Positions 19,268 to 28,224 of a DNA stretch of 64,000 bases are shown piece after piece; position 1 is the first letter of the stretch, and each line of letters starts with the position of its first letter. The notes beneath the pieces were generated by a model. That model made no database searches, had not been told where the DNA came from, and saw nothing but the letters and a program-made list of their open reading frames with translations. Source of the stretch: Hyphomonas sp. (lineage in GTDB: Bacteria; Pseudomonadota; Alphaproteobacteria; Caulobacterales; Hyphomonadaceae); NCBI GenBank assembly GCA_002700305.1, contig PACZ01000008.1, positions 1-64,000 on the forward strand, in the 5' to 3' direction. Made by a program: the position numbers and the translations under genes.

Positions 19268-20605
19268 TTAACGCTGCGGCGACAGCCGTGCCATGAAGAA
19301 TGCGTCATGTTCGGCCCCTTCGCCCGGCAGGGTGAGCACATCCCCGTGATCTGTAATGCTATCGGCAAATCCCGGGGCCTCTTCAGGCGTCACGGGCAGG
19401 CGGGTGACGAGGCCGTCGGCGATGGCGCGGTCCACGACGTCCACGCCTTCGGCCTTCAGCGGCGTGCAGACGCAATAGAGGATCGTGCCGCCGGGGCGGA
19501 CCATCTCTGTCGCTGCTTTCAGTAATCGGTACTGCACATCCGGGAAGCGGGCGATGTCGGTTTCGCGTTTGATCCAGGCGCCTTCCGGGTGGCGGCGCAG
19601 CGTGCCGAGGGCCGAGCAGGGCGCGTCCAGAAGCAGGAGGTCAGCAGAGGTTTCCGGGCGCCAGGTTTCGGCGTCGGCTGTAATGATTGCTGCAGACAGG
19701 CCGGTGCGGGTGAGGTTCTCTTCGAGGCGTTTGAGGCGCGGTTTCGACCGGTCCACCGCGATGACATCGAGGCCTGCTGCGCAGAGCTGCAGTGTCTTGC
19801 CGCCGGGGGCCGCGCAAAGGTCAATCGCCGTGATTTCCGGCGACTTGCCCATGACCATACCGGACTTGTCCATGACTATGCCGGACTTGTCCGGACCATC
19901 CGATGCGCATCCCATGAGCAGTTTTGCGGGCAGGGCCGCGGCCGGGTCCTGCCCCCACCAGTCGCCGCTGCCATATTCGGCGAGCGCCTCGACCGGCCCG
20001 CCCGGCGCGCGGACAGAGCCGGAGGTGAGCAGTTCTCCGCCGGTCACTTCGGCGACGGCGGCGGCGCTCCCCTTCGCGGTAAGGTAAATGCCGGGTTCCC
20101 CCAGCTGGGCGGCGGCAAGCCGGGCGGCGCCATCTGCCCCGAGGCTGTCCTCGAACGCCGCGGCCAGCCAGTCCGGCCAGATCGCTGTGACGGGCAGGGC
20201 GTCCAGGTCCGGCCGTTCGGCGGCGGCGCGGCGCAGCACGGCGTTCAGGAACGCGCCGCCTGAGCGGGCATCCGGCCAGTCCTTTGCCGCTTCCACGGTT
20301 TCGGAGACGGCGGCATGTTCCGGCACGTCCATCCGCCAGAGCTGCACGGCGCCGGCGCGCAGCAGCGCCCGGATCGCAGGGCTTGCCGCCTGAAGCGGGC
20401 GGGAGAGGAGAGGGGCAAGCGCGCAGTCGATCCGGCCAAGGTCCCTGAGCGCCGCCGAGGCGATGGCGCGGGCGAAGGCCCGGTCCGGTCCGTCGAGACC
20501 GCCAAAGGACGGGGACTCGGCCATGGCCTGGTCCAGCGTGCGGCGTTTTTCGAGAGTGAGAAACAGGAGATCGGCGGCTGCCCGCCGCACCAATGCGCCG
20601 CTCAT
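19268..20605 (-). CDS. rsmB: 16S rRNA (cytosine-C5) methyltransferase, RsmB/Sun family
   Basis: This enzyme methylates a cytosine in 16S rRNA using SAM. The 445-residue product has the N-terminal NusB-like RNA-binding domain (to about 130). The Rossmann methyltransferase follows with SAM motif CAAPGGKT, and with the catalytic cysteines in LLDAPCSALG and LYCVCTP. Just before the SAM motif is an unusual 7-residue repeat, DKSGIVM then DKSGMVM then GKSPEIT, encoded by 21-bp DNA repeats. It is 11 bases downstream of htpX and probably in the same operon. Confidence 0.94.
   Translation of the reverse strand: MSGALVRRAAADLLFLTLEKRRTLDQAMAESPSFGGLDGPDRAFARAIASAALRDLGRIDCALAPLLSRPLQAASPAIRALLRAGAVQLWRMDVPEHAAVSETVEAAKDWPDARSGGAFLNAVLRRAAAERPDLDALPVTAIWPDWLAAAFEDSLGADGAARLAAAQLGEPGIYLTAKGSAAAVAEVTGGELLTSGSVRAPGGPVEALAEYGSGDWWGQDPAAALPAKLLMGCASDGPDKSGIVMDKSGMVMGKSPEITAIDLCAAPGGKTLQLCAAGLDVIAVDRSKPRLKRLEENLTRTGLSAAIITADAETWRPETSADLLLLDAPCSALGTLRRHPEGAWIKRETDIARFPDVQYRLLKAATEMVRPGGTILYCVCTPLKAEGVDVVDRAIADGLVTRLPVTPEEAPGFADSITDHGDVLTLPGEGAEHDAFFMARLSPQR
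19842..19902. repeat. In-frame 21-bp tandem repeat inside rsmB
   Basis: GACTTG recurs at 19842, 19863 and 19884 with a 21-base period. Two nearly complete units and a partial third are present, with only a few differences. On the minus strand they encode DKSGxVM heptads just ahead of the SAM-binding motif, so the reading frame is kept. Confidence 0.85.
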
Positions 20606-20616
20606 GATATGGTCCT

Positions 20617-21516
20617 TTATCCCCAGGGGCCGGCTTCGCGGCGCATGGCCGGGGAGGCCGGCGCTGCCGTCACGCCCATTTCCGAGGCGAGGCGGCGCAG
20701 CGCCTCGATCCGGTTGGCCGTGGCCGGGTGGGTCGAGAAGAGATTGTCCGCGCCGCGCCCGTTCAGCGGGTTCGCGATATACATGTGCGCCATGGCCGGA
20801 TTGCGTTCGGCCGCGACGTTGATCGTGGACCGGGCGCCGCGCTCAATCTTGGCCAGCGCCGAGGCGAGCCAGAGCGGGTTGCCGCAGATTTCCGCGCCCA
20901 TCCGGTCGGCTTCATATTCGCGCGAGCGGGAGATTGCCATCTGGACGAGACCGGCGGCCAGCGGCGCGAAGATCATGATGGCGATGGATCCGATGAGGCC
21001 CGTGCGTTCGCGTCCGAAGAAGAGGGCGAAGTTTGCCAGCATGCCGATGGCACCGGCGATCGTCGCCGTCACGGTCATGGTCAGCGTGTCGCGGTGTTTC
21101 ACATGGGCGAGCTCATGCGCCATCACGCCGCGCACTTCGTCGCGGTTCAGCATGCCGAGCAGGCCGGTCGTGGCGCAGACAGCCGCATGCTGCGGGTCGC
21201 GGCCGGTGGCGAAGGCGTTCGGCTGGGGCGTCTCGATGATGTAGACGCGCGGCGGCGGCAGGCCGGCGCGATCTGCCATGATAGCCACATCGTTCGCGAA
21301 GGTGCGCAGCATGGGGGAGGCGGTTTTCGCGTCGATTTCCTTGGCGCCCTGCATCGATAGGACGATCTTGTCGGAATTCCAGTAGGAGAAAATATTCATC
21401 GCGGCAGCCACGACGAAGGCGATGGCCATACCGGGCACACCGCCGATCAGATAGCCGACGCCCATGAAGAGCGCGGTCATTGCCGCAAGCAGGATGAAGG
21501 TTTTCAGCGTGCCCAT
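20617..21516 (-). CDS. htpX: Membrane zinc metalloprotease HtpX
   Basis: This M48 family inner-membrane protease degrades misfolded membrane proteins, usually under envelope or heat stress. The 299-residue product has two N-terminal membrane segments (about 7-25, 28-45). The zinc motif HELAH is at 134-138, with two more membrane segments after it. The third ligand glutamate is in SREYEADR near 208. It is the first gene of the long minus-strand run and is divergent from the DUF1674 gene, with a 102-base promoter region between them. Confidence 0.96.
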   Translation of the reverse strand: MGTLKTFILLAAMTALFMGVGYLIGGVPGMAIAFVVAAAMNIFSYWNSDKIVLSMQGAKEIDAKTASPMLRTFANDVAIMADRAGLPPPRVYIIETPQPNAFATGRDPQHAAVCATTGLLGMLNRDEVRGVMAHELAHVKHRDTLTMTVTATIAGAIGMLANFALFFGRERTGLIGSIAIMIFAPLAAGLVQMAISRSREYEADRMGAEICGNPLWLASALAKIERGARSTINVAAERNPAMAHMYIANPLNGRGADNLFSTHPATANRIEALRRLASEMGVTAAPASPAMRREAGPWG

Positions 21517-21618
21517 CGGGCCTTAACTCCAGTCGTTTCTCCGCGTATGTACGCGGTGCGTTAGCACTCCCCAACCGCCACACCTATATGGCGAGCGTTA
21601 ACGAAAAGAGGAGTCTCC

Positions 21619-21849
21619 ATGGCCAGCGATGACAAAGCTGTAATCCCTGCGCTGACGGACGCGGAAATCGAGCGCCGCAAGGCCTTGCCGGAAGCCGCCC
21701 GCCGCGCGCTGGAAGAAGCCGATGCCCGCAAGGCCAAAGAGGCCGCGGACGCCGCTGCCCTGCCGGAAGACGAGCATGGCGGGCCCAGAAGCATCGAGCC
21801 GACCCGGTACGGGGATTGGGAACGCAAGGGTATTGCCTACGACTTTTGA
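21619..21849 (+). CDS. DUF1674 protein, SDHAF4-type succinate dehydrogenase assembly factor
   Basis: This 76-residue protein ends in the family signature EPTRYGDWERKGIAYDF, preceded by a Glu/Ala-rich helical segment. DUF1674 is the bacterial counterpart of mitochondrial SDHAF4, which binds flavinated SdhA during complex II assembly. A helper role for the SdhA at the left edge of this window is inferred from the family, not from gene linkage. AAAGAGGAG gives a strong ribosome site. A small membrane protein gene follows 11 bases downstream. Confidence 0.9.
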   Translation: MASDDKAVIPALTDAEIERRKALPEAARRALEEADARKAKEAADAAALPEDEHGGPRSIEPTRYGDWERKGIAYDF

Positions 21850-21860
21850 GGAGACGAGGC

Positions 21861-22082
21861 ATGAAGGAAATCGTCTCTGCAGTTGGGTTTGTCTGCGTAT
21901 TCGTGCTCCCTTTCTTTGCGCTCGGTCTTGCGGGCCTATACCAGCTATTCAGCACTTGGAGTGGCAACTTGTTTGCTGCAGCGTTTTCTCTTCTTGTTGC
22001 GTTGTTTGGTTTTGGACTGGGGGTCGGGTTCATCACTATATTGGTCGATAGCAATAAACATCGCGTCCCAAAGAAGAAGTAG
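21861..22082 (+). CDS. Small membrane protein of unknown function
   Basis: This 73-residue protein has two hydrophobic segments (about 5-27 and 34-60) and a basic tail ending in PKKK. I do not recognise a family. It lies 11 bases after the DUF1674 gene with GAGACGAGG before the ATG, so it is probably co-transcribed. Its base composition is noticeably richer in T and A than its neighbours (runs such as TTCTCTTCTTGTTG), which fits either a hydrophobic small protein or a recent acquisition. Confidence 0.6.
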   Translation: MKEIVSAVGFVCVFVLPFFALGLAGLYQLFSTWSGNLFAAAFSLLVALFGFGLGVGFITILVDSNKHRVPKKK

Positions 22083-22107
22083 CCGTCCCGGTCAGTTTCC
22101 GTACTCT

Positions 22108-23292
22108 TCAGAGGCCCAGCACTTTCCGTGCAATGATTGTCCGCTGAATCTCGTTTGTGCCGCCATAGATGGACTGGGCACGTCCCGCAAAATAGGTCGC
22201 CATGTCGCGTCCCGGGGAGCCGCCGGGATCGTTCTGGCCGGCCCAGAAGCTGAAATGCGGCTGGGCATAGGCGCCGGCCGCATCCACCATCAGTTCGGTG
22301 ATCTGCTGGTGGGTCGTGGTGGCAAGGATTTTCACCGTAGAGGCCGCATCGCCGGGGGAACCGCCCCGGGCGGCCGCTGACAAGACGCGGAACACCGTCA
22401 TCTCCAGCCCGTCGACCGCCATTTCGGCTTCGGTCAGGCGCCGGGCAAAGCCTGCATCGTCGATCAGCCGGTCGCCGCTGCCGTCCGGCGTGGACATGGC
22501 CACCTCGCGGATATGGCGCAGCATGGCGCGTTTGCCGCCGATGCGGGCATAGGACGTCCGCTCGAAACCGAGCAGGTATTGCGAATAGGTCCAGCCTTTT
22601 CCGGCCTCGCCGATGCGGTTGTCTTCGGGCACTTTCACATCCTCGAAGAAGACCTCGTTCAGGACATGATTGCCGTCGATTGTGATGATCGGTTTCACCG
22701 TCACGCCCGGCGCATCGATGGGGCAGCAGATGAAGCTGATGCCTTGCTGTTTCTTCTCTTCCTGCGAGGTGCGCGCCAGAAGGAAAATCCAGTCGGCATG
22801 CTGGGCCGCGGACGTCCAGATCTTATGGCCGTTCAGCGTGTAGGTGCCATTTTCCAGCTTCGCGCTGAACTGGAGGGAGGCGAGGTCCGAGCCTGCGCCG
22901 GGTTCGGAATAGCCCTGCGCCCAGCCAACCGAGCCGTCGCGGATGCCGGGCAGCCAGCGCGCTTTCTGTTCGTCCGATCCGAATGTGTAGATCACCGGGC
23001 CGACATAGATGACGCCCATCGGCGTGACGGTCGGCACGCCGGCGCGTTCCAGCTCCTCGTCGAAGACGTATTGTTCCTCGATCCCCCAGCCCGGGCCGCC
23101 ATACTCCTCCGGCCAGGCCGTGGCGAGCCACCCCTTCTGCCCCAGGGCCATTTCGGAGCGGCGCACTTCCTCCGTCGTCAGCGGCAGGCCCGCCTTGTAT
23201 TTGCGGATGATGTCTTTCGGGAAGTCAGTCTCGAACCAGTCCCGCACTTTTGTGCGGAAGGCTTCGATCTCAGGGCTGAAGGAAAGGTCCAT
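22108..23292 (-). CDS. Acyl-CoA dehydrogenase
   Basis: This FAD-dependent acyl-CoA dehydrogenase of 394 residues is for fatty-acid or branched acyl-CoA oxidation. The FAD contact TQGYSEPGAGSDLAS-like region (residues about 125-140) is present. So are the hinge GHKIWTSAAQHADW and the C-terminal YGGTNEIQRTIIARKVLGL. The Met of MDLSFSP is used, with GGAG 6 bases upstream, instead of an in-frame codon 18 residues earlier. Substrate chain length cannot be told. It is convergent with the small membrane protein gene. Confidence 0.94.
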   Translation of the reverse strand: MDLSFSPEIEAFRTKVRDWFETDFPKDIIRKYKAGLPLTTEEVRRSEMALGQKGWLATAWPEEYGGPGWGIEEQYVFDEELERAGVPTVTPMGVIYVGPVIYTFGSDEQKARWLPGIRDGSVGWAQGYSEPGAGSDLASLQFSAKLENGTYTLNGHKIWTSAAQHADWIFLLARTSQEEKKQQGISFICCPIDAPGVTVKPIITIDGNHVLNEVFFEDVKVPEDNRIGEAGKGWTYSQYLLGFERTSYARIGGKRAMLRHIREVAMSTPDGSGDRLIDDAGFARRLTEAEMAVDGLEMTVFRVLSAAARGGSPGDAASTVKILATTTHQQITELMVDAAGAYAQPHFSFWAGQNDPGGSPGRDMATYFAGRAQSIYGGTNEIQRTIIARKVLGL

Positions 23293-23324
23293 CTTTGGCT
23301 CCGTAGCTTTCCCCCAAAAGGGTA

Positions 23325-23355
23325 GGGCAGGGCCTGCCTGATGCAAGCCCTGCCC
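23325..23355 (-). terminator. Possible terminator after the DUF885 lipoprotein gene
   Basis: GGGCAGGGC and GCCCTGCCC form a 9-bp stem with a 13-base loop between the DUF885 stop and the acyl-CoA dehydrogenase start. On the minus strand the only T-run (CCCTTTTGG) lies a few bases after the stem, so strength is uncertain. Confidence 0.45.
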
Positions 23356-23385
23356 CAGCGTCGCCTGATTGGCGATTGCGAGGCC

Positions 23386-25254
23386 TTACGCGGCCTTCTG
23401 TTCGGCGATCCACTGGTCGACGCGGCGCTCCAGCAGGTCGAGCGGCATCGAGCCGCCGCCGAGCACGGTGTCGTGGAAGCCGCGGATGTCGAACTTGTCG
23501 CCCAGTTCTTCTTCGGCGTGCTTGCGCAGGTTCTGGATCTTGATCATGCCGATCTTGTAGGCCGTGGCCTGGCCCGGCATCACGATGTAGCGCTGCACTT
23601 CGGACCGGGCCTGCGCCTCGGTAATGGCGGAATTGTCGAGGAAGTACTGCACGGCCTGTTCCTCGGTCCAGCCCTTGGAGTGGATGCCCGTGTCGACGAC
23701 GAGGCGGATGGCGCGCCAGATTTCCGAGCCAAGACGGCCGAAGTCGGAATAGGGGTCTTCATAGGTGCCCGGGAATTCCGTGGCGAGCCATTCGGAGTAG
23801 AGCCCCCAGCCTTCGGCATAGGCGGTAAAGTTGATCTGGGTGCGGAACTGCGGCACGCCGGTCAGCTCCTGCGCGATCGAGATCTGCATGTGGTGGCCCG
23901 GAATGCCTTCGTGATAGGCGATCACTTCCAGCTCGCCCTTTGGCATGGCTTTCATGTCCGATAGGTGGGCGTAATAGACGCCGGGGCGCGAGCCGTCCGG
24001 CGTGCCCGGGAAGTAGTGCTGGGCAGCGCCCGGCTGTTCCCGGAAGGCTTCGACGCGCTTCACGACCAGGTCTGCCTTGGGCAGGATGCCGAAGAATTCC
24101 GGCAGCTTGGCCTTGATGTTCTCGATCTTCGCCGTGGCGTCGTCGATATAGGCCTGGCGGCCCTCATCCGTGTCCGGATAGTAGAAACGCTCATCATCCT
24201 TGGAGTCGCGCTGGAAGGCGAAGAATTCCTGCAGCGTGCCCTCGAAGCCGACCTTGTCCTTGATGGCTTCCATCTCGGCATGGATCCGGTCCACTTCGGC
24301 AAGGCCGATCTGGTGGATCTCGTCGGCGGTCATCGACGTGGTGGTGTTGTTGGCGAGGCGCTCCTCATAATAGGCTTCGCCATCCGGCTGCAGGAAGGCG
24401 CCGACGGCTTGGGAGGAATCCGGCGAGTTTGCCATGTCCTCGGTCGCAAAGGCGATGATGTTGTCGAAGGCGTCGAGGAAATCATTCGTCATCGCATCGG
24501 TTGCGTCAGCGAGGATGGCGTCGGACTCTTCCTGGGTCAGCTCGCCATTCTCGACCAGCGTGGCCAGTTCGGACTTCACGTCAGCCATCAGGGCGCTGTC
24601 CGGCCCGTCGGTGAACGGCGCGCCGGTGATGACTTTCCGCGACTGGTCGATCACGCCTTCATAAGCGAATTTCGGCGCATGCGTGCCGTGCTCGGCGCTT
24701 TCACGGGCGACATCGGTCGCTTCGTTCAGGGCGCGGGCAGCTTCCCGGATACGCGACACATAGGCACGCATGTCGTCGGCATTCTCGACATTGTGGAAGC
24801 TGATCAGGAATTGCGGAATGAAGCCCTGCGGGCCGTTCATCTGGTCATAGACGAAGCCGTTATAGCGGAACTTCGCAGCCTCGGCGGCCTGGTTGTACTG
24901 GTATTCGAACAGGTCCCAGGACAGTTTGTCGGCGTCCGACAGGTCGTCATAATTGAAGGTCGCCTTCATTTCCTCGACGGCGGCCTTCTGGCGGGCCAGC
25001 TGCTCATCGGCGCAGGCAAGGGTGAAGCAGTCGATCTTGTCGTTGAGGTCCTTCCGGCCAAGGAAGGTCATCATGATCGGGCTTTCCTGCAGCGATTCCT
25101 CATACTTCGCGTCGAACCACTCGTTCAGCTCCTTGCTGATCTCGGCCTTCTGGTCGGCGGTCAGCTCAGTCGCGGCGGCGGGTTTGTCGGCCGGCTGTCC
25201 GCAGGCGGCGAGTGCGAGGGCCAGCGCCAGCGCTGATACGGCAGGGTTGATCAT
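23386..25254 (-). CDS. DUF885 family lipoprotein, putative metallopeptidase
   Basis: This 622-residue protein has lipobox ALAAC and a Cys near residue 18, so it is membrane-tethered, unlike the soluble paralogue at 1457-3208. The hallmark is HEGIPGHH, followed by YAEGWGLYSEWLA. The pattern of conserved blocks is the same as in its paralogue, including PGQATAYKIG and FDIRGFHD near the C-terminus. The longer in-frame start 26 codons upstream would spoil the lipoprotein signal, so MINPAV is chosen. It is divergent from hemC. Confidence 0.9.
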   Translation of the reverse strand: MINPAVSALALALALAACGQPADKPAAATELTADQKAEISKELNEWFDAKYEESLQESPIMMTFLGRKDLNDKIDCFTLACADEQLARQKAAVEEMKATFNYDDLSDADKLSWDLFEYQYNQAAEAAKFRYNGFVYDQMNGPQGFIPQFLISFHNVENADDMRAYVSRIREAARALNEATDVARESAEHGTHAPKFAYEGVIDQSRKVITGAPFTDGPDSALMADVKSELATLVENGELTQEESDAILADATDAMTNDFLDAFDNIIAFATEDMANSPDSSQAVGAFLQPDGEAYYEERLANNTTTSMTADEIHQIGLAEVDRIHAEMEAIKDKVGFEGTLQEFFAFQRDSKDDERFYYPDTDEGRQAYIDDATAKIENIKAKLPEFFGILPKADLVVKRVEAFREQPGAAQHYFPGTPDGSRPGVYYAHLSDMKAMPKGELEVIAYHEGIPGHHMQISIAQELTGVPQFRTQINFTAYAEGWGLYSEWLATEFPGTYEDPYSDFGRLGSEIWRAIRLVVDTGIHSKGWTEEQAVQYFLDNSAITEAQARSEVQRYIVMPGQATAYKIGMIKIQNLRKHAEEELGDKFDIRGFHDTVLGGGSMPLDLLERRVDQWIAEQKAA

Positions 25255-25360
25255 GAGGGTCTCCGAAAAGGGGATTTGTCGATAAACGATAAAACGTCGT
25301 AGCCCTTTCCGCGGCGCTCTGTCAATTGGCAAGCGGCACGCCCGGCGCTAGGGGAGGGGA
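25255..25360. promoter_or_regulatory. Divergent intergenic region between DUF885 lipoprotein and hemC
   Basis: This 106-base gap must hold promoters for both directions. It contains an AT-rich core (GATAAACGATAAAACG) about 65 bases before hemC. No operator is recognised. Confidence 0.4.
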
Positions 25361-26317
25361 ATGACTGAAACAAATTCCCCCAGAACGCTTCGGATCGGAA
25401 CACGTGGTTCGCCGCTGGCCCTGATTCAGGCAAATCAGATCGCCGCCGGAATCGAGGCGGCCTCCGGCGGTGCCATGATCGGTGAGATCGTCACCTTCAC
25501 CACATCGGGTGACCAGCTGACGACCGAGCGGCTGATCAATTCCGGCGGCAAGGGCCTGTTCACCCGCGAGCTTGATGCGGCGCTGACGCGCGGCGACGTG
25601 GATCTCACCGTCCACAGCCTGAAGGACGTGCCGTCCGTGCTGGAGCCGGGCCAGGTGTTCGCGGCTTTCCCGCAGCGGGAAGACCCGCGCGAGGGGTTCC
25701 TGTCTCCGCATGCGAAAAGCCTGATGGACCTGCCGAAGGGCGCGAAGGTCGGCACCGCGTCGCTGCGCCGGGAAGCGCAGACCCGCGCCATGCGGCCGGA
25801 CCTCGAGATCGTCACCTTCCGCGGCAATGTCGCGACCCGCATGCGCAAGCTGGAAGAGGGGCTGGCGGATGCGACTTATCTCGCCATGGCCGGTCTGACG
25901 CGCCTCGGCCAGCCGGAAGTGGCGACGCCGATTCCGCTGACAGACATGCTGCCCGCTGCCGCGCAGGGCATTGTCGGCGTGGTGATGCGCGAAGATGCCG
26001 ACGCCGACACCGCCGCCGTGCTGCACAGACTGAACCATGTGCCGACCGCCGCAGCAGCCATGATCGAGCGGGCCTTCCTGCTGGCGCTCGATGGGTCCTG
26101 CCGCACGCCGATCGCCGCGCACACCTTCGACAAGGGCGAGGAATGGCACCTCGTCGGTGAAGTCCTCGCCATGGATGGCAGCGCCCGCTGGCGCGCCGAA
26201 GGCACCTGCCGCAAGGGCGCGAGCGAAGTGCAGCTCGAAGCGCTGGGCAAGGACATCGCCAATGACATCCGCCAGCAGGCGGGCGGCCAGCTGCCGGCCT
26301 TCGAGGGGGACTGGTGA
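25361..26317 (+). CDS. hemC: Porphobilinogen deaminase (hydroxymethylbilane synthase)
   Basis: This enzyme joins four porphobilinogens into the linear tetrapyrrole hydroxymethylbilane. The 318-residue product starts [11 protein letters not shown] and has the catalytic loop HSLKDVPS. The arginine-rich cofactor site is [10 protein letters not shown]. The dipyrromethane cofactor is carried on Cys247 in [18 protein letters not shown] gives a strong ribosome site. Its stop overlaps the hemD start (GTGA), so the two are coupled. Confidence 0.97.
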   Translation: MTETNSPRTLRIGTRGSPLALIQANQIAAGIEAASGGAMIGEIVTFTTSGDQLTTERLINSGGKGLFTRELDAALTRGDVDLTVHSLKDVPSVLEPGQVFAAFPQREDPREGFLSPHAKSLMDLPKGAKVGTASLRREAQTRAMRPDLEIVTFRGNVATRMRKLEEGLADATYLAMAGLTRLGQPEVATPIPLTDMLPAAAQGIVGVVMREDADADTAAVLHRLNHVPTAAAAMIERAFLLALDGSCRTPIAAHTFDKGEEWHLVGEVLAMDGSARWRAEGTCRKGASEVQLEALGKDIANDIRQQAGGQLPAFEGDW

Positions 26318-27018
26318 GCCTTCCGGTCATCGTGACCCGCGCCGAGCCCGGCGCCTCCGAGACCATGGCCCGGCTGAAGGCGATGGACCTGCCGGCCATC
26401 GCCTCGCCCATGCTGTCGCTCGCCCGGCTGAAGGCTGACCTGCCGGACCTTTCGGCCGTGCAGCACCTCGTCTTCACCAGCGCCAATGGCGTGCGTTTCT
26501 TTACAGAGGCCAGCACCCTGCGGGCAGCCAAGGCCTGGTGCGTCGGTCCCTCCACGGCGGCGGCGGCGCGGGAAGCCGGTTTCGCGGCCGTCTATGAAGG
26601 GGCGGGCGATGCGGCGGCGCTGGCGGCAGACATTCTGGTCGCCCTGCCGGAAGGCACCGAAGGCGTGCTGCATGTTGCCAATGAGGCGGCGGCAGGTGAA
26701 CTCGTTGCGCGGCTGAAACAGGGCGGCATTCCAGCGGACTTCCTCGCGCTATACGAAACCCGGCCGTCCGAAGACCTGACCCCGGACGCCGAAGCGGCGC
26801 TTGCGGCCGGTCCGGCCTGTGTGCTGATCCATTCGGCGAAAGCCGCGGCGGCCTTTGCCTGGGCAGCGGGCGGACTGGAACATGCCATCATCGTCGCCAT
26901 CTCGGAAGCGGCGGTGCGGCCGCTGGAGGGCCGCGAGGTTGCCGCGATCCATATTGCGGATGCGCCGAATGAAGACGCGCTGCTTAGCGTCCTCGCCAAG
27001 GTGGCGGACGGCCTTTGA
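26314..27018 (+). CDS. hemD: Uroporphyrinogen-III synthase
   Basis: This enzyme closes hydroxymethylbilane with inversion of ring D to uroporphyrinogen III. The family is weakly conserved. The 234-residue length, the [13 protein letters not shown] segment (about residue 50) and the position directly after hemC make the call firm. It begins at GTG overlapping the hemC stop by 4 bases. The Mic60-like gene follows after 48 bases. Confidence 0.92.
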   Translation: MSLPVIVTRAEPGASETMARLKAMDLPAIASPMLSLARLKADLPDLSAVQHLVFTSANGVRFFTEASTLRAAKAWCVGPSTAAAAREAGFAAVYEGAGDAAALAADILVALPEGTEGVLHVANEAAAGELVARLKQGGIPADFLALYETRPSEDLTPDAEAALAAGPACVLIHSAKAAAAFAWAAGGLEHAIIVAISEAAVRPLEGREVAAIHIADAPNEDALLSVLAKVADGL

Positions 27019-27066
27019 GCCGCCGGAATCCTGTGCGAGTGTGCGAAGCCAGAAACCGGATTCGAA

Positions 27067-28224
27067 ATGACAGACGATTCTATCCCTGAAAGCTCCGTCG
27101 ACCCGGCAGAACCGATCGACGCAGATTTCGAACTGGCCCCGGAAGAGGGGAAGACGCCGAAGTCCGGCAGCGGACCGGGCTGGCTGGGCGCGGGCCTGAT
27201 GAGCGTCGTGGCCGCCGGCCTGGGCGGCATGATCGGCATTGGCGGGCACCTGATGATGCCAAGCGGGCTTGGCAATGCAAACGAAGAAGTTGCCGCGCTG
27301 AATGACCGGATCGGCAAGCTGGAACAGGCTGCCCCGGATGATCGCGCCGCGCTGAAGGCAGGCATCGATGCGCTGGCCAACCGGATCGACAATTTGCCTG
27401 CGGCGCAGTCCGCCCCTGTGGACTTGACGGCGATCGAGGCCCGTCTCGATGCGCTGGAGTCGGTGGAAGTCGGCGACACGGTTGCCCCCGAAGACCTCGC
27501 CCGTGCGCTGGGTGCCCTGTCCGACCGGCTGGATGCGATCGAAACCCGCCCGTTGCCGCCTGACATGAGCAGCCGCGTCACCGCGCTGGAGCGGGAAGTC
27601 GAAACGCTGCGCGACTCGACCCTGGAGCAGACCAAACAGGGCCGCTCCCTCGCGGACATGCTGGCGCGTGTGCAGACGGAGCAGAGCGATGCCCGGGCCG
27701 AGGCGGCCTCGGCCAGTTCTGTCGCCGAAGCGGCGCTTGCTCTTTCCGCCATCGAAGCGGCTTCGCGCCGGGGTGAGCCGTTTGAATCGGATTACCGCTC
27801 GCTGCGCTCAGCTCTGCCGACGGTGGATGATGTACGCGCGCTCGGCCCGCTGGCCACATCCGGCGCGCCGACACTGGCGGAGTTGAAAGATGCCTTTGCC
27901 ACAGCGGCCGACGCGGCGCGGCGCACGGTGCCGACAGAAGATTCCGGGCGCTGGGGCTGGATCAACAAATTCTTTGGCGGAGCCGTTACGGTCCGCAAGG
28001 CAGACGGCTCGGATGCCGATCCGTTCGCGCTTCTCTCGCGGGCGGCCGAGGCGCTCGAAAAGGGTGACCTCGAAGAGGCCGTGTCCTATACAAGCCGGCT
28101 GGACGGACCGCCGGGCACGGCAATGTCCGGATGGACCGAAGATGCGAAACGCCGCATCACTCTGGAAAACTCGCTGGAGGCCGTGCGCCTCGCCCTGGCG
28201 GATGGGGGCGCCAAGACACCATGA
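27067..28224 (+). CDS. Mitofilin/Mic60-like inner membrane protein
   Basis: This 385-residue protein has an acidic N-terminal tail, one membrane segment at about 39-62, and a long periplasmic coiled coil (about 68-270). The C-terminal mitofilin-type domain has the recognisable run GRWGWINKFFGG and later DLEEAVSY. Alphaproteobacterial Mic60 is the relative of the mitochondrial crista-junction protein. It is known to sit among heme genes and to shape intracytoplasmic membranes or contact the outer membrane. Here it is placed between hemD and hemY, and its stop overlaps the hemY start (ATGA). The function in this organism is inferred from the family. Confidence 0.85.
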   Translation: MTDDSIPESSVDPAEPIDADFELAPEEGKTPKSGSGPGWLGAGLMSVVAAGLGGMIGIGGHLMMPSGLGNANEEVAALNDRIGKLEQAAPDDRAALKAGIDALANRIDNLPAAQSAPVDLTAIEARLDALESVEVGDTVAPEDLARALGALSDRLDAIETRPLPPDMSSRVTALEREVETLRDSTLEQTKQGRSLADMLARVQTEQSDARAEAASASSVAEAALALSAIEAASRRGEPFESDYRSLRSALPTVDDVRALGPLATSGAPTLAELKDAFATAADAARRTVPTEDSGRWGWINKFFGGAVTVRKADGSDADPFALLSRAAEALEKGDLEEAVSYTSRLDGPPGTAMSGWTEDAKRRITLENSLEAVRLALADGGAKTP

